Below are positions 36,618 to 46,075 of a stretch of 64,000 nucleotides of DNA, one piece after another. How positions within the stretch are numbered: position 1 is the stretch's first letter; each line of letters starts with the position of its first letter. The notes under the pieces were generated by a model. That model saw only the letters and a program-made list of their open reading frames with translations, had not been told where the DNA came from and did not search any database. The position numbers and the translations under genes are program-made. Source of the stretch: Bacillota bacterium (GTDB taxonomy: Bacteria > Bacillota > Clostridia > Lachnospirales > Lachnospiraceae); assembly GCA_023416695.1 (NCBI GenBank), contig JAEZGY010000092.1, positions 1-64,000 on the forward strand, read 5' to 3'.

Positions 36618-37574
36618 ATGTCAACATTATTAGAAGTACAACACCTCAAAAAATACTTTAATACTCCAAAAGGCAGAGTACATGCAGTTGATGACGTAAG
36701 TTTTACTATTGAAAAAGGAAAAACAATGGGAGTTGTGGGTGAATCTGGATGTGGAAAATCCACTTTGGGTAGAACTATTATTCATTTGCAAGAAAGTACA
36801 GATGGTAAAATTATATTTGAAGGGAAAGATGTAACGAATCTGGATAAAAAAGGATTAGATAGGTTAAGAGATGATGTTCAGATTATATTTCAGGATCCGT
36901 ATTCTTCATTAAATCCTAGAATGGTAATAAAAGATATTATTCAGGAGCCTTTGAAACTCTCAGGAAGATATAAAGGCGATGCATTGGAGAAAGAAACTAT
37001 AAGATTGATGAATCTTGTTGGTATTGAAGAAAGATTAGCATTAGCCTATCCAAGAGAACTTGATGGAGGACGAAGACAAAGGGTAGGAATAGCAAGAGCA
37101 CTTGCATTACACCCTAAATTCATAGTATGTGATGAACCCGTTTCAGCACTGGATGTTTCAATCCAGGCACAGGTCATAAATTTATTAATGGACTTACAGG
37201 AAAGTGAAGGACTTACTTATATGTTTATAACACATGATATGTCAGTAGTGAAGCATATATCAGATAATATATGTGTTATGTACCTTGGACAGTTAGTAGA
37301 AACTTGTGAGTCTGACGAATTATTTGAAAATACGCTACATCCATATTCAAAAGCATTATTATCCTCAATACCTACCATTGATATTCATGCAAAAAGAAAG
37401 AGGATACCATTAGAGGGTGAGATTGTATCTCCAATTGACCCAAAACCTGGATGTAGGTTTGCTGCAAGGTGTCCATATGCTGAGAATCGATGTCTTGAGC
37501 ATCAGAAATTGGAAGAGGTTTTACCAGGTCATTTTGTTTCTTGCTGTAAAGTAAAAGAAATAAATAATATGTAA
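36618..37574 (+). CDS. Oligopeptide-type ABC ATP-binding protein (OppF/DppF-like)
   Basis: 318 residues, starting directly after the OppD-like stop. Walker A GESGCGKST, IFQDPYSSLNP, Walker B FIVCDEPVSALD, and oligo_HPY tail PGCRFAARCPYAENRC. The signature reads ELDGGRRQR instead of the usual ELSGGQRQR, so the Ser that contacts ATP gamma-phosphate is Asp. This is unusual and could weaken one of the two nucleotide sites. Last gene of the operon. Confidence 0.92.
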   Translation: MSTLLEVQHLKKYFNTPKGRVHAVDDVSFTIEKGKTMGVVGESGCGKSTLGRTIIHLQESTDGKIIFEGKDVTNLDKKGLDRLRDDVQIIFQDPYSSLNPRMVIKDIIQEPLKLSGRYKGDALEKETIRLMNLVGIEERLALAYPRELDGGRRQRVGIARALALHPKFIVCDEPVSALDVSIQAQVINLLMDLQESEGLTYMFITHDMSVVKHISDNICVMYLGQLVETCESDELFENTLHPYSKALLSSIPTIDIHAKRKRIPLEGEIVSPIDPKPGCRFAARCPYAENRCLEHQKLEEVLPGHFVSCCKVKEINNM

Positions 37575-37582
37575 TATAATTT

Positions 37583-37622
37583 TTAAGAGAAGTTGGGTAT
37601 TATCTGACTTCTCTTAATTTTT
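37583..37622 (+). terminator. Terminator of the ABC transporter operon
   Basis: TTAAGAGAAGT pairs with ACTTCTCTTAA, followed by TTTTT. Confidence 0.8.
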
Positions 37623-37811
37623 AATAATGGGAATATCTTAGACTCAGTCCCTCATGCAACTATCAACATATCTTTGCATGGATGTGTTCATTTCTACAAA
37701 ACTTGAAGCAGTCTCCTAACATTATAAATAATTATTTTTATATATAAAAAAATATGTTAATATAATATATGTCTAAAGATTTATTACATAAGAGGAAAAG
37801 GAGCTGATAAA

Positions 37812-39413
37812 ATGAGAATTAAAGCAATAGTTGCAACAAATAATGCAGAAATTAAGGATCAATTTGAAAAAGAAGCACTTTTTTTGGATAATAAACTAGA
37901 AGTACTAGCTTATGTCAAATCAGGAGATGAAGTATTGCAACGATTCGGAGACATCAATCCAAGAGTGCTAATCATTGATAAAGATATAGATGGAATAAGT
38001 GCATTAGAATGCATACGTCGCATTAATGATAAAAAAGGTAAATGCCGTATCCTCGTAATGGGAGATTGCTATGACGGTGAGTTTATGTATCAGTTATTTA
38101 AATTTAAGGTGGCAGGATATATTAAAAAGCCAATTAATATTGAGGAAGTAAATAAAGAGATCAAAAAAGTATCTGAAGATATTAGGAGGGTGACATTGGA
38201 AGATATTGATTATGATGCCACACTGGCCATGCAGTCTTTATATTTTTGGAAACTTATGTTTGAAAATAGTGACAATGCACACGATATGAATTTTACAAAT
38301 TCAATTATGGGAATAAATTTTAAAAGTGGAATTTTTCGCGCTATTTTATTTCGATTAGATCAGGTCCATGGAGAACTTCCAAAGTTTGAAAAACCAGAGT
38401 TTTATACAAGATTAAAAGTTATACAGCAACAAATAAAAGCATTTACGAATACATATATTTATGAATATTGTTATGATATGATATTTGATTTTAGGTTTAA
38501 TGGTGTCCTTTCCATAATCAATTACGACGAAAAATACGACAAAATTATTATGGGAATGCTTGAAGACCTACGAAATAATATCGAGAAGTTTACAGTGATA
38601 AATTATGGAATGACAGTTACAATTTGTGTGGGAAGTGGTTATGGAGAATTTTGTGACGTATATAAGTCGAGGGAAGAAGCTTATAGTGTTTCTTGGTCTA
38701 GAAGAAAAAAAGGAATTGGAAAGGTATTGGTATGGAGAAAATCTGGTTCTTGGCAAAGTTCATATAATCAAAAAATGGAGGATATAGTAGAGAATCTTAA
38801 GATTACTGCAGATACGTTAAATATAGAAAATTTTCATAAGAGTATTAAGGAGTTATTTACACTTCCGGACTTTGTCTTATCTGATTATAAAACAAGAAAT
38901 TATATTTTGGGGTTTGTTGATTATTTTTTTGATGTAAATGGTAGTGTTCTGTCTCAACATATGAATGTAGAGCAAGAAAAGGAAAGTGTCAAAAAAGTAC
39001 TAAATTTTTCATATACTATGGATAACTACAGCAATAACCTGAAAGAAAAATTTGATACTATGTTTAAAATGTTATCCAATGATTTAGACAAACAAAATAT
39101 TAGACCGATGAGAGTAGCAATAAAATATATAAAAAAGAATTATAAATCTGTAATAACTGCAGAAACATTGGCAAATGAAGTAAATTTAAGTCCAGTATAT
39201 TTTTCTCATTTATTTAAAAAACAAATAGGTATGAATATGACTGATTATATTACTGAATATCGTATAGAACTTGCCAAAAGGGATTTGGTTGAAACGGAAA
39301 GGAGTATTTATGAAATTGCGGTAGATGTTGGCTTTCAGGATCAAAGATATTTTAGTAAAAGATTTAAACAAGTAGTTGGAATGACCCCAACCGAATATAG
39401 AAATCAAAAATAA
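37812..39413 (+). CDS. Receiver-AraC response regulator, no adjacent kinase
   Basis: 533 residues, YesN-like. The receiver-like domain (1-120) has the likely phosphoacceptor Asp56 (VLIID) and Lys in AGYIKKPI, but the acidic pair after strand 1 is Asn10-Asn11 (VATNNAEI). It is therefore missing the Mg-binding acids and may work without phosphorylation. The middle ~300 residues are unassigned. The C-terminal ~100 residues are an AraC double helix-turn-helix (AETLANEVNLSPVYFSHLFK, then IYEIAVDVGFQDQRYFSKRFK). No sensor kinase lies nearby. Placed between two operons that share an upstream motif, it is the obvious candidate regulator. Confidence 0.88.
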   Translation: MRIKAIVATNNAEIKDQFEKEALFLDNKLEVLAYVKSGDEVLQRFGDINPRVLIIDKDIDGISALECIRRINDKKGKCRILVMGDCYDGEFMYQLFKFKVAGYIKKPINIEEVNKEIKKVSEDIRRVTLEDIDYDATLAMQSLYFWKLMFENSDNAHDMNFTNSIMGINFKSGIFRAILFRLDQVHGELPKFEKPEFYTRLKVIQQQIKAFTNTYIYEYCYDMIFDFRFNGVLSIINYDEKYDKIIMGMLEDLRNNIEKFTVINYGMTVTICVGSGYGEFCDVYKSREEAYSVSWSRRKKGIGKVLVWRKSGSWQSSYNQKMEDIVENLKITADTLNIENFHKSIKELFTLPDFVLSDYKTRNYILGFVDYFFDVNGSVLSQHMNVEQEKESVKKVLNFSYTMDNYSNNLKEKFDTMFKMLSNDLDKQNIRPMRVAIKYIKKNYKSVITAETLANEVNLSPVYFSHLFKKQIGMNMTDYITEYRIELAKRDLVETERSIYEIAVDVGFQDQRYFSKRFKQVVGMTPTEYRNQK

Positions 39414-39423
39414 TGTGAATCGT

Positions 39424-39464
39424 AAAAAGAACGTTAAACAAGTGTATAACGTTCTTTTTATTTT
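39424..39464 (+). terminator. Terminator of the regulator gene
   Basis: AAAAAGAACGTT pairs with AACGTTCTTTTT, followed by ATTTT. Confidence 0.85.
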
Positions 39465-39501
39465 ACAGTAATAATGGAGAATAAGATTGATAATGTGAGA
39501 C

Positions 39502-39526
39502 AAATAATACACATATTCATGAAATA
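39502..39526 (+). promoter_or_regulatory. Shared regulatory motif, copy 2 (reductase-esterase-MFS operon)
   Basis: AAATAATACACATATTC then ATGAAATA, 69 nt before the aldo/keto reductase ATG. Matches copies at 31904 and 43676 in both half-sites. Confidence 0.6.
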
Positions 39527-39594
39527 GATACATTCAAAGCGAAAAGGAATTAAGTTAATATATAAATAACGAGATGTGATAAGGAGAATAGCAA

Positions 39595-40560
39595 ATGAGA
39601 AAAGTAATGTTTACAGGTACCGACTTGGAAGTATCATTGTTGGCATTGGGGACGGCACATTTTGGAAGTGGAATATCCATGGCACAAGCTTTTGAACAGC
39701 TGGATACTTATGTTGCGTATGGAGGAAACATAATTGATACAGCACATGCTTATGGAAATTGGATATCAGGGCTTGATAGTCCAAGTGAAGAGGCAATAGG
39801 AGAATGGTTAAAAAAGTCTAGAAAGAGAAATCAGGTATTGGTATCTACAAAAGGTGGACACCCAAATTTAAATGATATGACAAGAATGAGAGTAGATATT
39901 ACATCTCTTGAAAGTGATCTAGATGCAAGTTTGAAAAAAATGAATATTGATTATTTTGATATGTATTTTTTACATAGAGATGATCCCACAGTTCCAGTAG
40001 AAGAATTATTGGAGTGGCTTGAGGAGAAGGTAAGGATAGGGAAAATTAGATATTATGGATGTTCTAATTGGAGTTTTGAAAGACTTAAGGAAGCTCAGAT
40101 GATAGCAGCAAGTAAGGGATTTCATGGATTTTCATGTAATCAAGCGATAGGGTGTCTAGCAGATGTTCATCCAGAAACATTACCACCATTCAATATTGTC
40201 ATGGATAAGAAAATAAGAGAATACCATGAAAGTACACAGTTAAGTTTTATGGCATATATGGCTTTATCAAGGGGATATTTTATGAAGCGCCTTGCAGAAA
40301 AACCAATTTCAGAAGAAAATCTTGCTAATTATACAGCAAAATCTAATGATAAAATTGTAGAAAAATTGCGAATGTTGTGTGATGGAGAATATAGTGCATT
40401 AGATTTCTATTATCAATACCTTATTCATCAAAAGTTCCCGACTGTGGCAATTGCCGGATTTTCTAGTAAAAAACAGATTGAAGAGGCAGTAGCATCTATA
40501 GAATGTAATATGCCTAGTTCATTACTACTACAGGTGGCAGAACTGAAGGAACTTCAATAA
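39595..40560 (+). CDS. Aldo/keto reductase
   Basis: 321 residues, a TIM-barrel NAD(P)H-dependent reductase. The catalytic tetrad is visible: Asp and Tyr in IIDTAHAYGNW, Lys in LVSTKGGHP, His in YFLHRDDP. YYGCSNWS is the usual cofactor-side segment. AAGGAG lies before the ATG. First gene of a three-gene operon (17-bp gap to the esterase). It presumably reduces or oxidises a carbonyl or sugar released by the esterases; substrate unknown. Confidence 0.9.
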   Translation: MRKVMFTGTDLEVSLLALGTAHFGSGISMAQAFEQLDTYVAYGGNIIDTAHAYGNWISGLDSPSEEAIGEWLKKSRKRNQVLVSTKGGHPNLNDMTRMRVDITSLESDLDASLKKMNIDYFDMYFLHRDDPTVPVEELLEWLEEKVRIGKIRYYGCSNWSFERLKEAQMIAASKGFHGFSCNQAIGCLADVHPETLPPFNIVMDKKIREYHESTQLSFMAYMALSRGYFMKRLAEKPISEENLANYTAKSNDKIVEKLRMLCDGEYSALDFYYQYLIHQKFPTVAIAGFSSKKQIEEAVASIECNMPSSLLLQVAELKELQ

Positions 40561-40577
40561 AAGGAGGGAATAGAGCA

Positions 40578-41723
40578 ATGTTTTCAAAAGAATATTTAAG
40601 CAATAAATTTTTTGCGAATCAGGCATTGGGATTTAATGCCCCATTACCAGAAAAAGTGAGTGATAAAAGGGTTGAAACAGGTGCAATTTTACAGGAAAAT
40701 GGAGATTACGTTTTTCGTATATATGCGCCCAATGCTTTAGATGTAAGGATTGAACTTGCATGGAATGATAAGCCATTAGTTTTAGAGAAAAATAGTGAGG
40801 GTTTTTTTGAAGGGGTTTATAAATATAATATAAGACTAACAGGGCAAGTAGGGGTTACAGTACTTGTTGATGGAGCAGTTTTTCTTTCTCCATTTATTCC
40901 AATATTTTGGACACTAGACAGACCATGTAATTATATAGAAGTACCAGATTATGAAATGAATTTTGCGCTGATTAATGATGTTCCTCATGGAGCATATATA
41001 AGAGAAATATACTGGGTAGAGGAGCAAAATAGTTATCAACGTTGTTTCATTTATACACCACCAGGCTATATGAAAGGAGATAAAAAATATCCCGTTCTAT
41101 ATTTATTGCATGGTGGAATGGACAACGAGATAAGTTGGGAGTATGGAGCAAACATCTGTCAGATTATGGATAATAACATAGCGAGTGGAGCAAGTGAGGA
41201 ATTTGTTGTTGTTATGAATAATGGAATGCTTCGTTATGAGGAAAATAAATTTAATAATAAATGGGATCTTGCATTAGAAAATATGATTATTAACAGTTGT
41301 ATTCCTTATATTGAAAGTAATTATAGAGTAAAAACCGACAAATGGAGTAGGGCAATCGGTGGACTTTCTATGGGCTCGTATCAGACAAATGATATTGGAT
41401 TTAGGCATCCAGAACTGTTTGGATACATGGGTCAATTTACTGCAAGTATAACGCATGAAAAAGCAGTGCGTACATATGAAAGAAAATATGAAGCCGTCCT
41501 TAGTAATTCTGCAAAGTTTAGTGAAACTTATAGGGTTTTCTGGAGATCAACTACACCAAATGAAGATCATTTTGAATATTTTGTAACAGATGACAATCTA
41601 TATAAAGAATTTGGCATAGATAAGTTACCATGTTATTACAGAAATGTATACCCAGATGGAACCAGTAGATGGAAGAGTTGGAGAATGGGAGTACGTGACT
41701 ATACAAAATTATTATTTAGATAG
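40578..41723 (+). CDS. CE1-like esterase with N-terminal E-set domain
   Basis: 381 residues. The first ~120 residues are an immunoglobulin-like E-set/CBM48-type module (VFRIYAPNALDVRIELAW). The rest is an alpha/beta hydrolase of the enterochelin-esterase/feruloyl-esterase type, with YPVLYLLHGG (oxyanion region) and nucleophile elbow GGLSMGS (Ser264). There is no signal peptide, so it acts on imported esters. AAGGAGGG lies before the ATG; 17 bp after the reductase. Confidence 0.87.
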   Translation: MFSKEYLSNKFFANQALGFNAPLPEKVSDKRVETGAILQENGDYVFRIYAPNALDVRIELAWNDKPLVLEKNSEGFFEGVYKYNIRLTGQVGVTVLVDGAVFLSPFIPIFWTLDRPCNYIEVPDYEMNFALINDVPHGAYIREIYWVEEQNSYQRCFIYTPPGYMKGDKKYPVLYLLHGGMDNEISWEYGANICQIMDNNIASGASEEFVVVMNNGMLRYEENKFNNKWDLALENMIINSCIPYIESNYRVKTDKWSRAIGGLSMGSYQTNDIGFRHPELFGYMGQFTASITHEKAVRTYERKYEAVLSNSAKFSETYRVFWRSTTPNEDHFEYFVTDDNLYKEFGIDKLPCYYRNVYPDGTSRWKSWRMGVRDYTKLLFR

Positions 41724-41753
41724 GAATACAAATCTATACAAGAGGGATAAATT

Positions 41754-42944
41754 ATGGAAGAAAAAAATTATAATGAAAGAATATGGAATAATGCATTTGC
41801 AAGTGTTTTTATTGCAAATGCATTGATGAATCTTGGACAACAGATGGTTAATTCACTTGTTGCTAAGTATGCGGATTATTTAGGAGCGGCAGCTACATTA
41901 GTTGGCTTTTTGTCTGGATTATTTGCTGCAACAGCACTTATATTTAAGGTTTTTTCAGGGCCGGCAATAGACAGCTTTAGCAGAAAGAAAATTTTAATGG
42001 TGGCAATGGGTGTAATGGTGGTGTCATATATTGGTTATGGAGTATCCGTATCAGTACCTATGCTGATGGCATTTAGATTAATAGAAGGGGCTGCGAGGGC
42101 ATTTACAGCGACATGTTGTCTTGCCATTGCCTCTGATACATTATCCAAAGATAAATTCGGATCTGGAATAGGTATATTTTCACTTGCACAGGCAGCTTGC
42201 CAAGCAATAGGTCCTACAGTGGGTCTTACTCTATACAGATATATAGGATATAACATGACATTCATTATCGGAGCAGTTTGCGTAGTTTTGGGGATAGTAG
42301 CAACATCTAAAATTAAAATAGAGGGGAAAAAAGAAGTAAAGAAATTTAGAATTTCGATATCAAGTATTGCAGCAATAGAGGCAATGATTCCTGCATTATT
42401 GTTATTTATTTTATCTGGGACTTTCTTTACAATCAATTCTTTTCTAGCGATTTATGGAACTAATATGGGTGTTATTGATATAGGGTTATTTTTTACTGTT
42501 TATGCTGGAACCATGTTGATTTCGAGACCAGTTGTTGGAAGGTTAAGTGATAAATATGGCTTAGTGAAAGTGACGATACCGGCTTTGGCGTTCTTTGCAA
42601 TATCATTTTATCTTATTAGTATTTCTACGAACCTACCAATGTTTTTAATTGCAGCATTTGTAGCAGCATTTGGATATGGAGCAGCTCAACCTGCAATTCA
42701 GACACTTTGTATGAAGAGTGTACCTTCAGAAAGAAGAGGTGCAGGTAGTAATACAGCATACATAGGTAATGACTTGGGGAATCTGGTAGGACCAGTAGTG
42801 GCGGGAATGATTGTTGAATCAGTAGGATATAGACCAATGTGGAGAATTATGATTATTCCAATGGTGGTAGCATTGGTGATTACACTTATATTTAAAAATA
42901 GAATCAGTACAATAGAAGACAATTTTAAGAGGAACGAAAGCTAA
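41754..42944 (+). CDS. MFS transporter
   Basis: 396 residues with about 12 membrane segments in two halves. The loop 2-3 motif appears as GPAIDSFSRKKILM and its repeat in the second half as GRLSDKYGLVKV. The family moves sugars, drugs or organic acids. Its position after a reductase and an esterase suggests import of an esterified substrate or export of a product. AGAGGG upstream. The terminator at 42989-43029 ends the operon. Confidence 0.9.
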   Translation: MEEKNYNERIWNNAFASVFIANALMNLGQQMVNSLVAKYADYLGAAATLVGFLSGLFAATALIFKVFSGPAIDSFSRKKILMVAMGVMVVSYIGYGVSVSVPMLMAFRLIEGAARAFTATCCLAIASDTLSKDKFGSGIGIFSLAQAACQAIGPTVGLTLYRYIGYNMTFIIGAVCVVLGIVATSKIKIEGKKEVKKFRISISSIAAIEAMIPALLLFILSGTFFTINSFLAIYGTNMGVIDIGLFFTVYAGTMLISRPVVGRLSDKYGLVKVTIPALAFFAISFYLISISTNLPMFLIAAFVAAFGYGAAQPAIQTLCMKSVPSERRGAGSNTAYIGNDLGNLVGPVVAGMIVESVGYRPMWRIMIIPMVVALVITLIFKNRISTIEDNFKRNES

Positions 42945-42988
42945 AAGTTGGTAAAAGATTTGCGTAGTCCAGAGTTGAATCTTGTGCT

Positions 42989-43029
42989 AAAAGAGGAGAT
43001 AACCGTGTTAGACGGAATCTCCTCTTTTT
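42989..43029 (+). terminator. Terminator after the MFS gene
   Basis: AAAAGAGGAGAT pairs with ATCTCCTCTTTT, then TC. It lies between convergent genes. Confidence 0.85.
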
Positions 43030-43584
43030 CTAGTTGCGCATAATTATTTTTTTATATAAATCTATATATTTGTATCGTCTCCATAGAATGGCAGAAATTC
43101 CGCTGCATATTAAATATCCGAAAGAAGTGAGTAATTCACCTGCATCCAGATTTAATTGAAATTTAACAATAATTGAGGCAATACAAGAAAAGAACAGTAA
43201 AATAAATCTCAATGCAAAGGTAATAAAAAAGGTTGAGTGAATGCGTGAATGGTCTTCCTCTTTCAAAGGAAGCTTGAAGAAACAAAAGAAAAAAATTGCA
43301 ATTATTTCAAATATCCAGGCGATGAGGGATAATAAAGCAGGAATAACTACAACAGGCACCGAATTTAAAACTCCATGCTGTAAGGAGGTATATAGAAAAA
43401 TAATAATTGTAGCGATTTCTAATATAAAGAAGGTAAGTCGAATGTTCTTAATTTCCACTGCTTTTAGATCCCAGGTGTAGTAATCGCCGATATATGTGTA
43501 TACGTTTTTGTAACCTTTTTTTGAATTATTAGGAATTTGATCAAGTTGATAGTTTCTATTAAATTTTTCTGAGCTGGAAGCCAT
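43030..43584 (-). CDS. Four-helix membrane protein of unknown function
   Basis: 184 residues. A ~50-residue cytosolic start with IPNNSKKGYKNVYTYIGDYYTWDLK is followed by four hydrophobic segments (about 50-66, 74-98, 118-138 and 146-166) and a basic tail. GAGGTGA lies 10 nt before the ATG. Transcribed convergently with the MFS operon. I recognise no family. Confidence 0.65.
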   Translation of the reverse strand: MASSSEKFNRNYQLDQIPNNSKKGYKNVYTYIGDYYTWDLKAVEIKNIRLTFFILEIATIIIFLYTSLQHGVLNSVPVVVIPALLSLIAWIFEIIAIFFFCFFKLPLKEEDHSRIHSTFFITFALRFILLFFSCIASIIVKFQLNLDAGELLTSFGYLICSGISAILWRRYKYIDLYKKIIMRN

Positions 43585-43675
43585 ACTTTTATGTCACCTC
43601 TGTTATAAAACTTCTTAATAAAAGTATATTAACAAAGAGTAAATGAAATGTAAATAAGCTGAACATCAGTAAGTT

Positions 43676-43700
43676 AAATAATGCACATTTTCTAGAATTT
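43676..43700 (+). promoter_or_regulatory. Shared regulatory motif, copy 3 (SDR gene)
   Basis: AAATAATGCACATTTTC then TAGAATTT, 108 nt before the SDR ATG. Same consensus and nearly the same distance to the start as copy 1. Confidence 0.6.
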
Positions 43701-43807
43701 ATACTCTTTTACTAGATGCAATACAGAAGTAATATAAGATTATGAAAAGTGAAATTAAGTATAGTAACCAAAATAATTATACATAAAGTATAAGGAGAGA
43801 AATAATT

Positions 43808-44521
43808 ATGGAGAAAAATGTTTTAGTAACTGGTGCAGCTGGTGGTCTTGGTATGGAAATAGTAAAGCAGCACTTGAAAGATGGGGATAAGGTGTGGGCA
43901 TTGGATTTGATAATGAGTACAGCTATGGGAGAGTGTTTATATGCAGATAGGGATATTCATAGACTATGTTTTTTGACATGCGATATTTCCTCTACAGAGA
44001 TGGTAAATGAAGTTTTAAAAACAGCGCACATGCCAATGGAAAATTTGGATTATATATATAGCTGTGCAGGTATTTGTCGTGTAGAAGATCGAGTTCCATT
44101 GGAAGATACAGATCTGGATGCAATTACTAAAGTTGTAGATATTAACGCAGTTGGATTTTTGCGTGTTATGAAAGCAGTGTTACCTTATATAAAAACTAGA
44201 ACAGCTATTCTTTGTGTAACCTCTGAGGCTGCCAGTATTGCAGAAAATCATCGATCTCAGGAGTTTTCTTATGGTATGTCAAAGGTTGCAGAAAATATGG
44301 CCAGTGTAATATTACAGAGATATTTTGTTGAAAAAGGAATGAGTACTAGGGTTGTATGTGTGCATCCAGGTTGGTTAAAAACTCAGATGGGTGGAGGAGA
44401 TGTGGCAGAGGTAAGACCAGAAGATAGTGCAAAAGCACTTTGTGATATTGCAAAAGAAATAGATCATATATCAAGAGAAACACCATTTATAGATTATCAG
44501 AGAAAACCGATTCCATGGTAA
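43808..44521 (+). CDS. Short-chain dehydrogenase/reductase
   Basis: 237 residues. N-terminal cofactor motif TGAAGGLGME (TGxxxGxG), SCAG (NNAG-like), catalytic Ser in CVTSEAAS, and Tyr155/Lys159 in SYGMSKVAE. A full classical SDR catalytic set is therefore present. Substrate unknown. It carries the same upstream motif as the ABC and reductase operons, so it probably acts in the same pathway. AAGGAGAG before the ATG. Confidence 0.9.
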   Translation: MEKNVLVTGAAGGLGMEIVKQHLKDGDKVWALDLIMSTAMGECLYADRDIHRLCFLTCDISSTEMVNEVLKTAHMPMENLDYIYSCAGICRVEDRVPLEDTDLDAITKVVDINAVGFLRVMKAVLPYIKTRTAILCVTSEAASIAENHRSQEFSYGMSKVAENMASVILQRYFVEKGMSTRVVCVHPGWLKTQMGGGDVAEVRPEDSAKALCDIAKEIDHISRETPFIDYQRKPIPW

Positions 44522-44746
44522 CAATTACGAAACTTTGATTAAAAGAAAAATATAAAGAGATAATATTGTAATAAATAATCTGAAGTAATGATGAATCTTT
44601 ATAGGCAATGAAAGAATGAAGGGGGAGAAGTATAGGAGCTCAATTGTGAAGACAAATTATAGGAGTTGTATAATGAACTGATATGGTTGATAAGTTACAA
44701 GGTTCAGGGGGAGGATAGTGGAACACTCCCTATATACATATATGCA
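44522..44746. other. Non-coding AT-rich stretch
   Basis: No gene or strong hairpin seen. It borders IS debris. Confidence 0.35.
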
Positions 44747-45010
44747 TTAAGCCACATAAGGCATAAGTATTACCGGATAGTAGTATTCAGTCAGTATCTG
44801 ATAATCAAGTGCAGAAGGGCAGAGCTCAAAGTTATATGTGTGGATATATAGTCCAATCGCTGTTCTAGATTCCTTGATATTGTTGTACTGTGTCAGATTA
44901 GTCTCTTCATACCTTAAACTGTGGAACCATCGCTTAATTATGATGTAATGAGTCCACCGATTCTTGCAATCCATGCTTTGGGAGATTCTATTTTCTTTTA
45001 CGAAATTAAT
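44747..45010 (-). pseudogene. IS3-family transposase OrfB C-terminal fragment
   Basis: On the minus strand an open stretch without a proper start reads VKENRISQSMDCKNRW, then RWFHSLRYEE, SRTAIGLYIHTYNFE and ALDYQ...EYYYP, ending at the stop near 44747. This is the order of the C-terminal quarter of IS3-group OrfB proteins (RWxxSLKYEE, YxxxYNxxRPHxxLDYxTPAE). The catalytic DDE region is absent. Different subgroup from the IS relic at 59.8 kb. Confidence 0.7.
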
Positions 45011-45250
45011 GTACTACTGACTCGTAAACTAACAGCTTTCATCAGAATTTAAGATTTGTGGCTTTGTCACTTTGAGCGTCTATTTGAAAGCATTAATGAC
45101 CATTCGGCTATTAAATGTATCATCGACTTCCCAGCCGACAATGAAACAACTGTGCAGTCAATTACAGCAGTCAGATACGGAAATCCGTGTCTGATTTAAA
45201 TTTAGTATTAAAAATTCTTTTTGTCTTGACATAACAGGGCTATATATAAC

Positions 45251-45400
45251 ATTAAAATTTCAATTATTGATGAAGATTATCAGTTAGTTATAATTAAGGA
45301 ACAGTTTAATGGAGATGTGGACTTATACTATGGAAGCGATATTGTAGATACTAAGTCTATAATGTGTTTGTGTCTATGGCTGGAGATCATATTTTACAGC
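45251..45400 (+). pseudogene. Possible HPr-like phosphocarrier remnant
   Basis: The translation IKISIIDEDYQLV then FNGDVDLYYGSDIVDTKSIM resembles HPr-family proteins (DxDLxxGxxVVDAKSIMGI). It has no usable start codon, and the homology ends after the SIM motif in a changed frame. Weak but specific pattern. Confidence 0.4.
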
Positions 45401-45712
45401 ATTAAATTCATGAAGTATTACCTATATAAGTAGAACAGCAATTGAATAAGTTTAGGAGTAATGTTGTTTTATATCATATGAATAAGGTTGGCACAAGATA
45501 GAAATGTAGTGGTATAGTAATCTTGTAACATCTCTATTTAGTTAACTCGTGTTTGGTTGAGTTAAAATATTCTTCTATGGATTGTTTGATTTAATCATAA
45601 AATCCTCTCCTATCTCCTCTTACCGTAGACAGAACAATTAGATTTTGGAGTGTTGCAAGATTACTATATCATTACAGAATTGATTTCCGATTGCCCTCAG
45701 TTAATTTTAACT
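45401..45712. other. Non-coding remnant region
   Basis: About 310 bp with no credible frame, between the HPr-like fragment and a bidirectional terminator. Confidence 0.35.
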
Positions 45713-45760
45713 AAAAAGAAATAGCATTTACTTTGGATGGTGGGATGCTATTTCTTTTTT
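45713..45760. terminator. Bidirectional terminator
   Basis: AAAAAGAAATAGCAT pairs with ATGCTATTTCTTTTTT. Confidence 0.8.
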
Positions 45761-45834
45761 ATTACTCATATTCTTAAAATAAGATTGTTAAAATAACCAC
45801 GCTAAATACTGTTTGTAACAGTAAACATTAACTT

Positions 45835-45897
45835 AAAAACCCCAGGCTAAGCTCCGGGGTCTTTTTGACCAGTATCGAGGGGAGTCGCATCCTGGTC
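45835..45897. terminator. Double hairpin with terminator-like first stem
   Basis: AAAAACCCC pairs with GGGGTCTTTTT (45835-45866), directly followed by GACCAG / CTGGTC (45867-45872 with 45892-45897). The first stem has T or A runs on both sides and can terminate either strand. No gene adjoins on either side closer than 180 bp. Confidence 0.6.
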
Positions 45898-46075
45898 AAT
45901 GTGTTATGCGATATATTTAGTATACATTATAGAGCTAGTATATTCCAGTCGTAATAGTGACGTTCTATACAGGGATTAATTACAGACATATTCGCTCAGT
46001 AATCAGATATTTAAGCAATCTTAGTTTTCTCTAGGAAGGTTTTAGAAATCATAATAGTCACAGCAATGCAGAAAA

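Noticed and set aside
45040..45200. Possible coding remnant between IS and HPr-like fragments
   Set aside because: Short frames only; no motif convincing enough to name.
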